The notes: generated by a model from the letters alone, not told the origin. Positions 8,579-17,030 are shown, numbered from the stretch's first letter. The stretch is DNA of 40,370 nucleotides from an uncultured Oscillospiraceae bacterium (GCA_900759385.1 CAAEUZ010000054.1:1-40370), one strand, 5' to 3'. Numbers and translations are program-made.

Positions 8579-8597
8579 ATGACAAACGTGATACTAT
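8569..8597 (+). promoter_or_regulatory. Candidate promoter of the rnf operon
   Basis: -35 TGGACA (8569-8574), 17-base spacer, -10 TACTAT (8592-8597), about 35 bases before rnfC. Confidence 0.55.
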
Positions 8598-8631
8598 ATT
8601 TTAGCTGTAAGATCTACGAGAGGTGATGCTC

Positions 8632-10035
8632 ATGCCCTATAAGTACTATGGCGGTGTTCACCCGGACTATGCGAAGACCGCAAGCAAGACTCCGGTGCGG
8701 CCTATAGCTCCGCCAAAACAGGTCGTGATACCGATGGTACAGCACATCGGCGCGCCTGACCAGCCCACAGTTAAGGTGGGGGATACCGTGACCGTGGGTC
8801 AGGTTATAGGCACCAACGACGCCCCCGTCTCCGCGCCGGTTCATGCCACGGTTTCAGGAACTGTTGTGGCGGTAGAGCCCAGAAGGCACATGCTGGGCGA
8901 TATGGTCATGTCCGTGGTTATCGAAAACGATTTTCAGGACACCCGCTGCGAGGATATGAAGCCGCTCACTGAAGAGCAGCTGAAGGATCCCGAAGCAATA
9001 ATCCAGCGCATCCGCGACGCCGGCGTGGTCGGCATGGGCGGCGCCATGTTCCCGACGGCCTTCAAGATCAAGGGCGCCGCCGGCAAGGTGGACACGCTCA
9101 TCATCAACGGCGCGGAGTGCGAGCCGTATCTCTGCGGCGACCACCGCACCATGCTCGAGCACCCGGAAGAGCTGCTCAAGGGCATAGAGCTCGTGCGCAT
9201 TGCCCACGGGCTGGACAAGTGCTACTACGGCATTGAACAGAACAAGCAGGACGCCATAGACCTGCTCAACGGCCTCAACCCGGCCAAGTACGGCGTCGAG
9301 ATCGTCCCCGAGGTGGTCAAGTACCCCCAGGGCGCCGAGAAGATGCAGGTCAAGGCCAACACCAACCGCGAGGTAAAGCCCGGCGGGCTGCCCAGCGGCG
9401 TCGGCTGCAACGTTGTCTCCACCTATACCGCTTACTCCATCTACCGCGCGTGCTATGAGGGCGTGCCCTCTATTGAACGCGTGGTCACTGTCGCGGGCGA
9501 CTGCGTCAAGGAGGCGCAGAACCTGCTGGTGCGCTTCGGCACACCGCTGGAGCATATCTTTGCTGAGGCCGGGGCGGACATGGACCGCGTCGAGCGCATC
9601 TGCATGGGCGGACCCATGATGGGCATCTGCGTGGCCGACCCCACAGCCGGCAGCATAAAGGGCGCCAGCGGCCTGCTGCTCTTCAGCAAGGAGATGAACC
9701 GCGAGAGCGAGACGCCTACATGTATCCGCTGCGGCAACTGTGTGGCCCACTGTCCCATGAAGCTTGAGCCGCTCTACATGTACATGTATGTCCAGAAGGG
9801 CGACATCAAGAAGATGGAAGAGTACCACGTCATGGACTGCTTCGAGTGCGGCTCCTGCTCCTACGGCTGTCCCGGGCGACTGCCCCTGACCCACACCTTC
9901 AAGATGGGCAAGGCCATGATCAACGCGCACCGCGCCGAGGAGAAGGCCAAGGCCGAGGCCGCGAAGATAAACGCCGCCGTCGCCGCCGAAAAGGAGAAGA
10001 TGGCTGCTGAGTCCGGAAAGGAGGCCAAGGCGTAA
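8632..10035 (+). CDS. rnfC: Rnf complex subunit RnfC (NADH-binding, Fe-S)
   Basis: 467 residues. RnfC is the peripheral NADH/FMN-binding subunit of the ferredoxin:NAD+ oxidoreductase ion pump. GMGGAMFPTAFKIKG (about 134-148) and INGAECEPYL (158-167) are the flavin/NADH-binding motifs shared with NuoF. Two [4Fe-4S] motifs follow: Cys364-367-370-374 and Cys403-406-409-413, each CxxCxxCxxxCP or close. The C-terminus is a Lys/Ala/Glu tail, as in other clostridial forms. ATG 8632 follows GAGAGGTG by 7 bases; upstream GTG and ATG codons overlap that site. First gene of the rnfCDGEAB operon; its TAA overlaps the rnfD ATG by one base. Confidence 0.95.
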   Translation: MPYKYYGGVHPDYAKTASKTPVRPIAPPKQVVIPMVQHIGAPDQPTVKVGDTVTVGQVIGTNDAPVSAPVHATVSGTVVAVEPRRHMLGDMVMSVVIENDFQDTRCEDMKPLTEEQLKDPEAIIQRIRDAGVVGMGGAMFPTAFKIKGAAGKVDTLIINGAECEPYLCGDHRTMLEHPEELLKGIELVRIAHGLDKCYYGIEQNKQDAIDLLNGLNPAKYGVEIVPEVVKYPQGAEKMQVKANTNREVKPGGLPSGVGCNVVSTYTAYSIYRACYEGVPSIERVVTVAGDCVKEAQNLLVRFGTPLEHIFAEAGADMDRVERICMGGPMMGICVADPTAGSIKGASGLLLFSKEMNRESETPTCIRCGNCVAHCPMKLEPLYMYMYVQKGDIKKMEEYHVMDCFECGSCSYGCPGRLPLTHTFKMGKAMINAHRAEEKAKAEAAKINAAVAAEKEKMAAESGKEAKA

Positions 10036-11072
10036 TGGAAGAGAAAAAGATATTTAAAGTTACGTCGAACCCGATAGTAAGGACGCCTCGGGACACCAGC
10101 AAGATAATGCTCGACGTAATTATTGCGCTGGTCCCGGCTCTGGGCGTGGGCGCCTATATGTTCGGCATGAACGTCGCCATACTGCTGGTGGTGAACGTGG
10201 CCGCCTGCGTCGTCTTCGAGTGGGCCTACCGCAAGCTGATGAAAAAGAACACCTCCGTGGGCGACCTCTCCGCGGTCGTCACCGGTGTGCTCATAACCTG
10301 CGTCATGCCGTCTGCCGCCCCCTGGTGGGTGGGCCTCATCGGCAGCTTCTTTGCGATTATCGTCGTCAAGCAGCTCTACGGCGGCATCGGCAAGAACTTC
10401 CTCAACCCGGCGCTTGCGGCGCGTGCGTTCATGTCTGCCGCCTACGCCGCGTATATGACCACCTGGGCCGTGCCCAGCACCCTGCGCAGCGTCGTGGACG
10501 CCACCACGATGGCCACCCCGCTCTCCTACCTGAACAACGGCGAGGCCCTGCCCGAGTACTTCAACTATCTGAACATGTTCCTCGGCGGCATCCCCGGCAG
10601 CATAGGTGAGGTCAGCGCGCTCGCGCTGCTCATCGGCGGCGCCTACCTGCTCATCCGCAAGGTCATCACCTGGCGCATCCCCGTCACCTTCATCGGCACC
10701 GTAGCCGTGCTCACCCTTGTCTTCGGCCACGAGGGCTACGGCAACGTGGAGTGGATGCTCTACAACGTCCTCTCCGGCGGCCTGATCCTCGGCGCCTTCT
10801 TCATGGCGACCGACTACTCTACCAGCCCCGTCAACCTCAAGGGCCAGCTGCTCTACGGCGTGGGCTGCGGCGCCGTCACCGTACTTATCCGCTACTTCGG
10901 CTCCTATCCGGAGGGCGTCAGCTATGCCATCCTGGTCATGAACTGCTGCACCTGGGCCATTGACAAGGGCTTCAGGCCGCGCCAGTTCGGCATGACCAAG
11001 GAGGACATCAAGGCCAGGAAGGCCGCGGAGAAAGCGGCCAAAAAAGCAGCGAAGGAGGGCGTGGCAGAATGA
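10035..11072 (+). CDS. rnfD: Rnf complex membrane subunit RnfD
   Basis: 345-residue integral membrane protein with about nine or ten hydrophobic segments. It is the RnfD/NqrB subunit that carries covalent FMN. DATTMATPL at about residues 155-163 aligns with the SGATPL attachment motif, making Thr161 the likely FMN-bearing residue. NFLNPALAARAF is a family hallmark. The C-terminal tail is strongly Lys/Ala-rich (about residues 325-345). It overlaps rnfC by 1 base and rnfG by 4 bases (ATGA). Confidence 0.95.
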   Translation: MEEKKIFKVTSNPIVRTPRDTSKIMLDVIIALVPALGVGAYMFGMNVAILLVVNVAACVVFEWAYRKLMKKNTSVGDLSAVVTGVLITCVMPSAAPWWVGLIGSFFAIIVVKQLYGGIGKNFLNPALAARAFMSAAYAAYMTTWAVPSTLRSVVDATTMATPLSYLNNGEALPEYFNYLNMFLGGIPGSIGEVSALALLIGGAYLLIRKVITWRIPVTFIGTVAVLTLVFGHEGYGNVEWMLYNVLSGGLILGAFFMATDYSTSPVNLKGQLLYGVGCGAVTVLIRYFGSYPEGVSYAILVMNCCTWAIDKGFRPRQFGMTKEDIKARKAAEKAAKKAAKEGVAE

Positions 11073-11623
11073 CTGAAACCAAAAAGGCCAAGGGCGGCAG
11101 CCAGATAATCCGCCTGGCGCTCATCCTTTTCATAGTAAGCGCCATCACCAGCGGTGTGCTCGGCCTTGTCAACATGCTCACCAAGGATACCATAGCGGCG
11201 CAGGAGGAAGCGGCCAGGGCCGAGGCTTATCAGGCCGTGCTCCCCTACGACGGCGATTACACAGACGTCACCTTTGACGAGACCGCGTTCCCGACCGTGG
11301 ACAGCATCGTCGCGGCCGGCGACACCGGCTGGGTCGTCGAGCTCACCTTCTCCGGCGCCCAGGGCTCCATTACCGCCGCCTTCGGCGTCAGCAGTGACTA
11401 CATAATCACCGGTGCGAGCGTCATAGACCATGCCGAGACAAGCGGCCTCGGCGCCAAGATCACCGAGCAGAGCTTTACTGACAGCTTTATCGGCCAGGGC
11501 GAAGGCATGGCCGTCACCAAGGACGGCGGCACGATAGACACCATCACCGCCGCCACCATCTCGTCCCGCGCCATGGCCAACGCGGCCAACACGGCCATAG
11601 CCGCCGTGCAGTCTTTGGGTTAA
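11069..11623 (+). CDS. rnfG: Rnf complex subunit RnfG (FMN-binding)
   Basis: 184 residues: one N-terminal membrane helix (about 14-36), then an extracytoplasmic FMN-binding domain. HAETSGLGAKI (121-131) is typical of the family. The flavinylation motif, usually SGAT[IV][ST], is TAATIS at residues 160-165, so Thr163 should carry covalent FMN. Such linkage needs an ApbE transferase; none is in this window. Confidence 0.94.
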   Translation: MTETKKAKGGSQIIRLALILFIVSAITSGVLGLVNMLTKDTIAAQEEAARAEAYQAVLPYDGDYTDVTFDETAFPTVDSIVAAGDTGWVVELTFSGAQGSITAAFGVSSDYIITGASVIDHAETSGLGAKITEQSFTDSFIGQGEGMAVTKDGGTIDTITAATISSRAMANAANTAIAAVQSLG

Positions 11624-11635
11624 GGGGGGCTTACA

Positions 11636-12352
11636 ATGAATCTGAAGCAACAGTTTAAAGAGGGCCTCATTACCAACAACCCCGTTCTTGTCCAGCGTAT
11701 CGGCATGTGCTCCACCATGGCCATCACCACCACGCTGTTCAACGGCCTCGGCATGGGCCTCTCCGTTCTCATCATCCTGACCTGCTGCAACGTGGCCATA
11801 TCCGCGCTGCGCAAGGCCATTCCGAACGACATCCGCCTGGCCATATTCGTCGTTGTCATCGCCGGCTTCGTCACCATCGTTGACCTGGTGCTGCAGGCGT
11901 ACATACCGGCGCTGAGCGCCTCGCTGGGCGTGTTCATACCGCTCATCGTCGTCAACTGCATCATCATCGGCCGTGCCGAGGCGTTCTGCCAGCACGAGCC
12001 CATCGGCCCCAGCTTCTTCGACGGCATCTTCCAGGGCTTCGGCTACACCGTCGTGCTGGTCTGCATGTGCCTCATCCGCGAGTTCCTCGGCTCCGGCACC
12101 TTCGGTACCGGCATATTTGAGATAGTCAACGGCGCGCTGCACGTCACCTTTGACGGCTCCGCCGCCGGCATCCGCCTCTTCCCCGAGGAGTTCGGCGCCA
12201 CCATCCTCATCATGCCCTTCGGCGGCTTCCTCACGCTGGCCTGCCTGCTGGCGCTGATGCAGTACGCCCTGCGCAAGAGCGCGGAGAAGAAGGAGCGCCT
12301 GGCCCGCGAGGCCAAGGTTGAGATCCCCGCTGCAAAGGAGGCTGCTGAGTAA
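11636..12352 (+). CDS. rnfE: Rnf complex membrane subunit RnfE
   Basis: 238 residues with about six membrane helices. The NNPVLVQRIGMC opening and CIIIGRAEAFCQHE segment (with conserved cysteines) match RnfE, which pairs with RnfA around a membrane-embedded Fe-S centre. The C-terminal tail is Lys/Glu/Ala-rich, like that of RnfD here. It starts 12 bases after rnfG and its TAA overlaps the rnfA ATG by one base. Confidence 0.95.
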   Translation: MNLKQQFKEGLITNNPVLVQRIGMCSTMAITTTLFNGLGMGLSVLIILTCCNVAISALRKAIPNDIRLAIFVVVIAGFVTIVDLVLQAYIPALSASLGVFIPLIVVNCIIIGRAEAFCQHEPIGPSFFDGIFQGFGYTVVLVCMCLIREFLGSGTFGTGIFEIVNGALHVTFDGSAAGIRLFPEEFGATILIMPFGGFLTLACLLALMQYALRKSAEKKERLAREAKVEIPAAKEAAE

Positions 12353-12930
12353 TGGATTCTGTCTTTACAATCGCGCTCGGCGCGATACTGATGAACAACT
12401 TCATCTTCTCGCAGTTCCTCGGCTGCTGCCCCTTCCTGGGCTGCTCCACGAAGGTCGATACCGCCGTCGGCATGGGCATCGCGGTCACCTTCGTCATGGG
12501 CCTCGCGAGCGCGCTGTGCTACGCCGTCAACCTCCTGCTCGTACAGCTTGAGCTTGACTATATGAGCACCCTGGCCTTCATACTGGTCATCGCTGTGCTG
12601 GTTCAGTTCGTCGAGATGTTCCTCAAGAAGTCCGTGCCCAGCCTCTACACTGCGCTCGGCATCTATCTGCCGCTCATCACCACCAACTGCGCCGTCCTCG
12701 GCGTTGTGCTGCTGAACGTGCAGAACAACTACAACTTCATCGAGTCCGTCACCTACGGCATCACCGGCGGCCTGGGCTTCATGCTCGCCATCGTGCTGTT
12801 TGCCACCGTGCGTGACCGCCTCCAGTTTGCCGATTATCCCGAGAGCTTTGAGGGCTTCCCCATAGCCCTGACCACCGCCGGCCTGCTGGCGCTGGCCTTC
12901 ATGGGCTTCTCCGGCATGAGCATTGCATAA
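12352..12930 (+). CDS. rnfA: Rnf complex membrane subunit RnfA
   Basis: 192 residues with about six membrane helices, the usual family length. NNFIFSQFLGCCPFLGCSTK near residues 15-34 is the RnfA cysteine region, and LITTNCAVLGVVL is the second, matching CIIIGRAEAFC in RnfE. The two symmetric proteins hold the transmembrane [2Fe-2S] centre in solved Rnf/NQR structures. Confidence 0.95.
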   Translation: MDSVFTIALGAILMNNFIFSQFLGCCPFLGCSTKVDTAVGMGIAVTFVMGLASALCYAVNLLLVQLELDYMSTLAFILVIAVLVQFVEMFLKKSVPSLYTALGIYLPLITTNCAVLGVVLLNVQNNYNFIESVTYGITGGLGFMLAIVLFATVRDRLQFADYPESFEGFPIALTTAGLLALAFMGFSGMSIA

Positions 12931-12942
12931 GGGGGTGCCGAG

Positions 12943-13767
12943 ATGAATCCTGATATCATGAACATTATCTACGCCATCCTCGTGCTCGGCATACTCGGCG
13001 CTGTGTTCGGCGGCCTGCTCGCCTTTGCGGCCAAGATATTCCACGTCGAAGAGGACGAGCGCATCGGACAGGTGCGCGAGTGCCTGGCCGGCGCCAACTG
13101 CGGCGGCTGCGGCTACGCGGGCTGTGACGCCTACGCGGCAGCTGTCGTGGCGGGCGAGGCCCCTCCCAACAAGTGCGGCCCCGGCGGCTCCAAGACTGCG
13201 GCTGCCGTGGCGGCCATAATGGGCCTTGACGCCGTGCCCGATGTCAAGTACGTCGCCTACGTCCCCTGCTCCGGCAGCTGTGACACGGCGAAGAACTTCT
13301 TCGACTACGAGGGCCCCAAGGACTGCGTCGCCGCCATGCGCTTCGGCAACAAGGGCCCCAAGGCCTGCCAGTTCTCCTGCATCGGCTTCGGCACCTGCGT
13401 AAATGCCTGCCAGTTTGACGCCATGCACATCGTCAACGGCGTCGCCGTCGTTGACCGCGAGAAGTGCACCTCATGTATGGCCTGCGCGGCGGCCTGCCCC
13501 AAGCAGATCATCCAGAAGGTCCCCTACGAGCAGCGCGTTCTGGTCGGCTGCCGCAGCAACGACAAGGGCGCCCAGACCCGCAAGCTCTGCGACGCCGGCT
13601 GCATCGGCTGCATGAAGTGCCAGCGCGAGTGCCCGCACGAGGCCATCAAGGTGGTCAACAACGTGGCCGTCATCGACTACGACAAGTGCACCGGCTGCGG
13701 CCACTGCGCCGAGGTCTGCCCGAGGCAGATCATCCACCCGCAGAAGGTCTATGCCCAGGACGCCTGA
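12943..13767 (+). CDS. rnfB: Rnf complex ferredoxin-like subunit RnfB
   Basis: 274 residues; takes electrons from reduced ferredoxin. One N-terminal membrane helix (about 7-31), then the 4Fe-4S domain with Cys53, 56, 61 and 78 (ANCGGCGYAGC). Further cysteine groups follow: 142/146/152/156 (CIGFGTC form normal for RnfB), 175/178/181/185, 220/223/226/230 and 249/252/255/259. This is the multi-cluster clostridial form, longer than the enterobacterial RsxB. It is the last gene of the operon, ending 18 bases before the terminator. Confidence 0.95.
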   Translation: MNPDIMNIIYAILVLGILGAVFGGLLAFAAKIFHVEEDERIGQVRECLAGANCGGCGYAGCDAYAAAVVAGEAPPNKCGPGGSKTAAAVAAIMGLDAVPDVKYVAYVPCSGSCDTAKNFFDYEGPKDCVAAMRFGNKGPKACQFSCIGFGTCVNACQFDAMHIVNGVAVVDREKCTSCMACAAACPKQIIQKVPYEQRVLVGCRSNDKGAQTRKLCDAGCIGCMKCQRECPHEAIKVVNNVAVIDYDKCTGCGHCAEVCPRQIIHPQKVYAQDA

Positions 13768-13785
13768 GCCCTGAGCTGAAATTCA

Positions 13786-13810
13786 AGAGGCCCCGAAAGG
13801 GGCCTCTTTT
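13786..13810 (+). terminator. Terminator of the rnf operon
   Basis: 9-bp stem AGAGGCCCC / GGGGCCTCT with GAAA tetraloop, followed by TTT. Confidence 0.9.
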
Positions 13811-13850
13811 CGTATCTGTCCTGCCTTTAACCGCGCCGGCAGCAGCAAAA

Positions 13851-13879
13851 TTGACACTGCAGCCCGGCCCTGATATACT
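13851..13879 (+). promoter_or_regulatory. Strong promoter of the old-yellow-enzyme gene
   Basis: -35 TTGACA (13851-13856), 17-base spacer, -10 TATACT (13874-13879). Near-consensus sigma-A promoter. Confidence 0.88.
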
Positions 13880-13920
13880 GACGGTGTTCTTGATATTACA
13901 GTACGGCAAGGAGGAAAACT

Positions 13921-14997
13921 ATGAGCAGCCTGTTTGAAGAAGTCCGCCTGCGGCATCTCACGCTCAAAAACCGGCTGGTGCGTTCGGCCACGCAGGACCC
14001 GTTCGGCCTGCCGGACGGCCGCGTCAGCGACAGGCAGGTGGAGCTGTACCGCACCATCGCGGCCAACAACGTGGGCATGGTAATCACCGCGCACGTGTGC
14101 GTCTCGCCGGAGGGGCGCGCCGGCGCGGCGCAGAACGGCTTTTATGACGACAGCTTTATCGCCGGGCAGAGCGCAGTGGCCGCGGCCATCAAGTCCGGAG
14201 GCGCCGCCGCCATACTGCAGATAAGCCACGCCGGCGGCAGCGTGACGCCGTATCCCGGTGTGGAGGACGTGGACCTGATAGCCCCGGTGGGCCGAGCGCT
14301 CGCCAAAGGCGTACAGCCCGCCCGGGCCATGACGCGCGCGGACATGGACAGGGTCAGGGACGCCTTCGCCGCGGCCGCGGCTCGCGCCGTGGAGGCCGGG
14401 TTTGACGGCGTACAGGTGCATATGGCCCACGGCTACCTCCTGAGCCAGTTCCTCAACCCCTGCACAAACACCAGGGACGACATATACGGCGGCAGCGCGG
14501 AGGGCCGTTTCCGCTTCCCGGCCGAGGTGCTCGCGGCAGTGCGCGCGGCGGTGGGGCCGGATTACCCCGTCTTCGTGAAGATCAACGGTAACTGCGAGAG
14601 CGGGGACGGCGGGTTCGCGCAGGATTTCCTCAGCTATGTGCGCGGGATGGAGCGCTTCGGCCTGGAAGGCATAGAGGTCAGCGGCTGGAACTTCACCCCG
14701 CTGGGACGGGAGGGGAAGCGCACCTACTTCCTCGACCGGGCGCTGGCGGCCGCAGGGGAGACCGGCACGCCTGTGTTCCCCGTGGGCGGCGTGCGCTCCG
14801 TGGAGGACATACAGCGCGTTTTGGACGCGGGCCTGCCCCTGGTGTCCATGGCGCGCCCGTTCATAGCCGAGCCAGACCTCGGCACGAAACTGCTGTCCGG
14901 GCAAAAGGAGTCCGCCTGCATAAGCTGCAGCAAGTGTTTCTACCTTTACGGCAGGGAGGGCCGCCGCTGCGTGCTGCATCCGATGCCGGAGAACTGA
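13921..14997 (+). CDS. NADH:flavin oxidoreductase (old yellow enzyme family)
   Basis: 358-residue FMN-binding TIM barrel. VHMAHGYLLSQFLNP (about 166-180) carries the His167/His170 substrate pair, YGGSAEGRFRFP is the usual YGGS-N-R region, and VGGVRSVEDIQRVL plus ARPFIAEPDL are the phosphate-binding end. The C-terminus has Cys333, 336, 339 and 350, the [4Fe-4S] set of the 2,4-dienoyl-CoA reductase / bile-acid BaiC/BaiH-like branch. The protein stops there, without the C-terminal FAD/NADH domain, so it is a single-domain form needing a separate electron donor. AAGGAGG lies before ATG 13921. Confidence 0.85.
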   Translation: MSSLFEEVRLRHLTLKNRLVRSATQDPFGLPDGRVSDRQVELYRTIAANNVGMVITAHVCVSPEGRAGAAQNGFYDDSFIAGQSAVAAAIKSGGAAAILQISHAGGSVTPYPGVEDVDLIAPVGRALAKGVQPARAMTRADMDRVRDAFAAAAARAVEAGFDGVQVHMAHGYLLSQFLNPCTNTRDDIYGGSAEGRFRFPAEVLAAVRAAVGPDYPVFVKINGNCESGDGGFAQDFLSYVRGMERFGLEGIEVSGWNFTPLGREGKRTYFLDRALAAAGETGTPVFPVGGVRSVEDIQRVLDAGLPLVSMARPFIAEPDLGTKLLSGQKESACISCSKCFYLYGREGRRCVLHPMPEN

Positions 14998-15043
14998 TTT
15001 TCGGGCCGCGGAGAGTTTGGTTTCCGCGGCCCGAAAAATTTTT
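14998..15043 (+). terminator. Terminator of the old-yellow-enzyme gene
   Basis: Long stem TTTCGGGCCGCGGA / TCCGCGGCCCGAAA followed by AATTTTT, directly after the stop codon. Confidence 0.9.
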
Positions 15044-15064
15044 CGGCAAGGTAAAATAAAGCTC

Positions 15065-15092
15065 TTGTATTTTTGAAATATTGTTGTATAAT
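15065..15092 (+). promoter_or_regulatory. Promoter of the ECF-S / coaX operon
   Basis: -35 TTGTAT (15065-15070), 16-base spacer, -10 TATAAT (15087-15092). Confidence 0.75.
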
Positions 15093-15147
15093 ACGAATTG
15101 CGCTATATCCGGGCTGGACCTGGAACAGCAGCAGGAGGTAATTTAAT

Positions 15148-15747
15148 ATGACAAACAACACCACCGTTAGGACCAGACGCATGGCAGGATTATCCATTCT
15201 GACAGCTCTGGTCATCGTTTTGCAGATCGTGGCGACCTTCGTCAAGATCGGAGCATTCCCCGTCACTCTGACGCTGGTTCCCATCGTCATCGGCGGCGCG
15301 CTCTATGGCCGTAAGGCCGGTGCGTGGCTGGGCGGAGTGTTCGGCTTCGTCGTCATGCTCATGTGCATTGTCGGCGGCGATCCGGGCGGACAGGTTCTCT
15401 GGAATGCCAGCCCGCTGCTCTGCGGCGCGCTGTGCATGGTCAAGGGCATAGCTGCCGGCTGGGCTGCTGCCTGTGTTTACAGGGCTCTCGCCTCCAGGAG
15501 CGACACCGGCGCTGTTATAGGCGCTGCCATCATCAGCCCGATTGTGAACACCGGCCTCTTTCTCGTGGGCGTAGTGCTTTTCTTCCAGCCCATCCTCGTT
15601 GAATGGGCCGGCGGAGCTGCCAACGTGGTCAACTATATTCTGTTCACCCTTGCGGGCGTGAACTTCCTGATTGAGCTCACCCTAAATGTCCTGCTCTCGA
15701 GCATCATCGAGCGCATCATCAACTACCGCGTGAAGGCGCTGGCGTAA
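15148..15747 (+). CDS. ECF transporter S component, probably for pantothenate
   Basis: 199-residue, very hydrophobic protein with about six membrane helices, typical of the substrate-binding S subunit of energy-coupling-factor transporters. An N-terminal TVRTRRMAGLSILTALVIVLQ and a GAFPVTLTLVPIVIGGALYG segment match the family. It needs the shared EcfA/A'/T module, not present here. The next gene, 2 bases after its stop, is pantothenate kinase, so vitamin B5 is the most likely cargo (PanT type). That assignment rests on context only. AGGAGGT lies 8 bases before ATG 15148. Confidence 0.82.
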   Translation: MTNNTTVRTRRMAGLSILTALVIVLQIVATFVKIGAFPVTLTLVPIVIGGALYGRKAGAWLGGVFGFVVMLMCIVGGDPGGQVLWNASPLLCGALCMVKGIAAGWAAACVYRALASRSDTGAVIGAAIISPIVNTGLFLVGVVLFFQPILVEWAGGAANVVNYILFTLAGVNFLIELTLNVLLSSIIERIINYRVKALA

Positions 15748-15749
15748 CT

Positions 15750-16526
15750 ATGCTGCTGGCTATCGACGCGGGAAATACGAGCATAACAGCAGGCTGCCTC
15801 GAAGGGGGCAGTCTGCTTTGCCGCGCCCAGTTCTCTGCGGAGCGGCGTACGGCGGACGAGCTGGCCGTGCTCATGGGGCAGGCGCTGCGCATGCGCGGGG
15901 TGGACACCGCCGCCTTTGAGGGGGCGGTCATGTCCTGCGTGGTGCCGCCGCTGCTGGAAATGCTGCGCGGCGCTGTGCGCCTGGTGACGGGGCACGACCC
16001 TCTCGTGGTCGGCGCGGGCGTGAAGACGGGGCTGAACATCGGCATAGACGACCCCTCCACCCTCGGTGCGGACCTGGTCGCCAGCGCGGTCGCGGCGCTC
16101 GACGGGCGCACGCCGCCGGTGATCATAGCCGACCTGAGCACGGCGACGACCATCTTCGTCATCGACGAGAAGTCCCGCCTCCTGGGCGGGGCGATAATGC
16201 CCGGCGCGGCTGTGAGCCTGGACGCCCTGGCGGGCACGGCCTCGCTGCTGCCCAGCATACCCTTTGAGGCGCCCAAACGCTGCATCGGCACCAACACCAA
16301 CGACTGCATGAAGTCCGGCGCCGTGTTCGGCACGGCCTCGGCCATAGACGGCATGATAGACCGCTTTGAGGCCGAGCTGGGTATGGAGACCAGCCTGGTC
16401 GCCACGGGCTATCTCGCCCGCCGCATCGTACCGCACTGCCTCCACAGCCTGGAGATAGACGAGGACCTGACCATGAAGGGCCTGGCGCTGATCTGGGAGC
16501 GGAACCGCAGGGCGAGGAAGAAATAA
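15750..16526 (+). CDS. coaX: Type III pantothenate kinase CoaX
   Basis: 258 residues. Catalyses the first step of CoA synthesis, phosphorylating pantothenate with ATP. ASKHA-fold motifs: DAGNT (6-10), the GADL of GADLVASAVAA, DLSTATT (family DxGTATT), GGAIMPG and IGTNTNDCMKSG. Two positions differ from the usual form: Ser for Gly in DLSTATT, and ATGYLA where ATGGLA is common. The rest is intact, so the enzyme is probably active. Coupled to the S component. Confidence 0.93.
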   Translation: MLLAIDAGNTSITAGCLEGGSLLCRAQFSAERRTADELAVLMGQALRMRGVDTAAFEGAVMSCVVPPLLEMLRGAVRLVTGHDPLVVGAGVKTGLNIGIDDPSTLGADLVASAVAALDGRTPPVIIADLSTATTIFVIDEKSRLLGGAIMPGAAVSLDALAGTASLLPSIPFEAPKRCIGTNTNDCMKSGAVFGTASAIDGMIDRFEAELGMETSLVATGYLARRIVPHCLHSLEIDEDLTMKGLALIWERNRRARKK

Positions 16527-16540
16527 ACTGCATATATAAA

Positions 16541-16574
16541 GGGACACCGGCCCGGTTGCCGGTGTCCCTTTTTT
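16541..16574. terminator. Bidirectional terminator between coaX and a leftward operon
   Basis: 11-bp stem GGGACACCGGC / GCCGGTGTCCC followed by TTTTTT on the plus strand. In the other direction it is followed by TTTATATAT, so it can also end the leftward operon that stops at 16581. Confidence 0.9.
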
Positions 16575-16580
16575 GCATTC

Positions 16581-17030
16581 TTATCTGCCCGCCTTGCGCC
16601 AGGCCAGTCCTTCCGACCGGGCGATTTTCTTCAGCAGGCGGCGCAGGCGCCCCTTGGCGTTGTACACGGATATGAAGAGGCAGTCCCAGGAAAAGACGAC
16701 CAGGGCGTTATCCTCCGGCAGCAGAATGTTCAGCGTGCCGGAGTGGTTCTCCATTATCTCCCGCACGGCCTCGGCCACCAGCACGGGCGCGGGGTCCTCG
16801 AGCCAGCCTCCCCAGAGGACGGCTGCGTGCCTGTAGCAGAGGAGTTTGAGCAGGGCGGCGGTGATGCGCTCGCACAGCCCGAAGCGGTCATAGTGGTTCA
16901 GCAGGCAGCACTCCACGTCGAAGTAGCGCCCCCGTGAGCCCGGAGGCAGCTGGGCAGGCAGGTAGTCCATTATGCGGCATTTCTTTTCCAGCAGGGCGTG
17001 AGCGCGCTCATCGCACCTCTCCGGGTTCAT
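16581..17030 (-). CDS. Hypothetical protein, last gene of the MoxR-VWA operon
   Basis: 149 residues, not recognised. It has five cysteines, no signal peptide or membrane helix, and an acidic to neutral middle with two aromatic-rich segments (AVLWGGWLEDP, VVFSWDCLFISVYN). The C-terminus is strongly basic (AKGRLRRLLKKIAR). Its ATG overlaps the stop of the FMN-dependent enzyme by 4 bases, so it is translationally coupled to it and probably acts with it. Confidence 0.75.
   Translation of the reverse strand: MNPERCDERAHALLEKKCRIMDYLPAQLPPGSRGRYFDVECCLLNHYDRFGLCERITAALLKLLCYRHAAVLWGGWLEDPAPVLVAEAVREIMENHSGTLNILLPEDNALVVFSWDCLFISVYNAKGRLRRLLKKIARSEGLAWRKAGR

Larger units (their letters stand above)
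8308..8631. other. AT-rich intergenic region between GH2 gene and rnf operon
   Basis: 324 bases, clearly more AT-rich than the flanks, with two divergent genes on its edges. The left part holds a possible GH2 -10 (TAGAAT on the minus strand, 8342-8347). The right part holds the rnf promoter and a palindrome. The 8400-8520 stretch shows no ORF or conserved RNA fold that I can recognise. Confidence 0.5.

Noticed and set aside
12043..13428. 461-codon leftward frame over rnfEAB
   Set aside because: Antisense shadow of an intact rnf operon.
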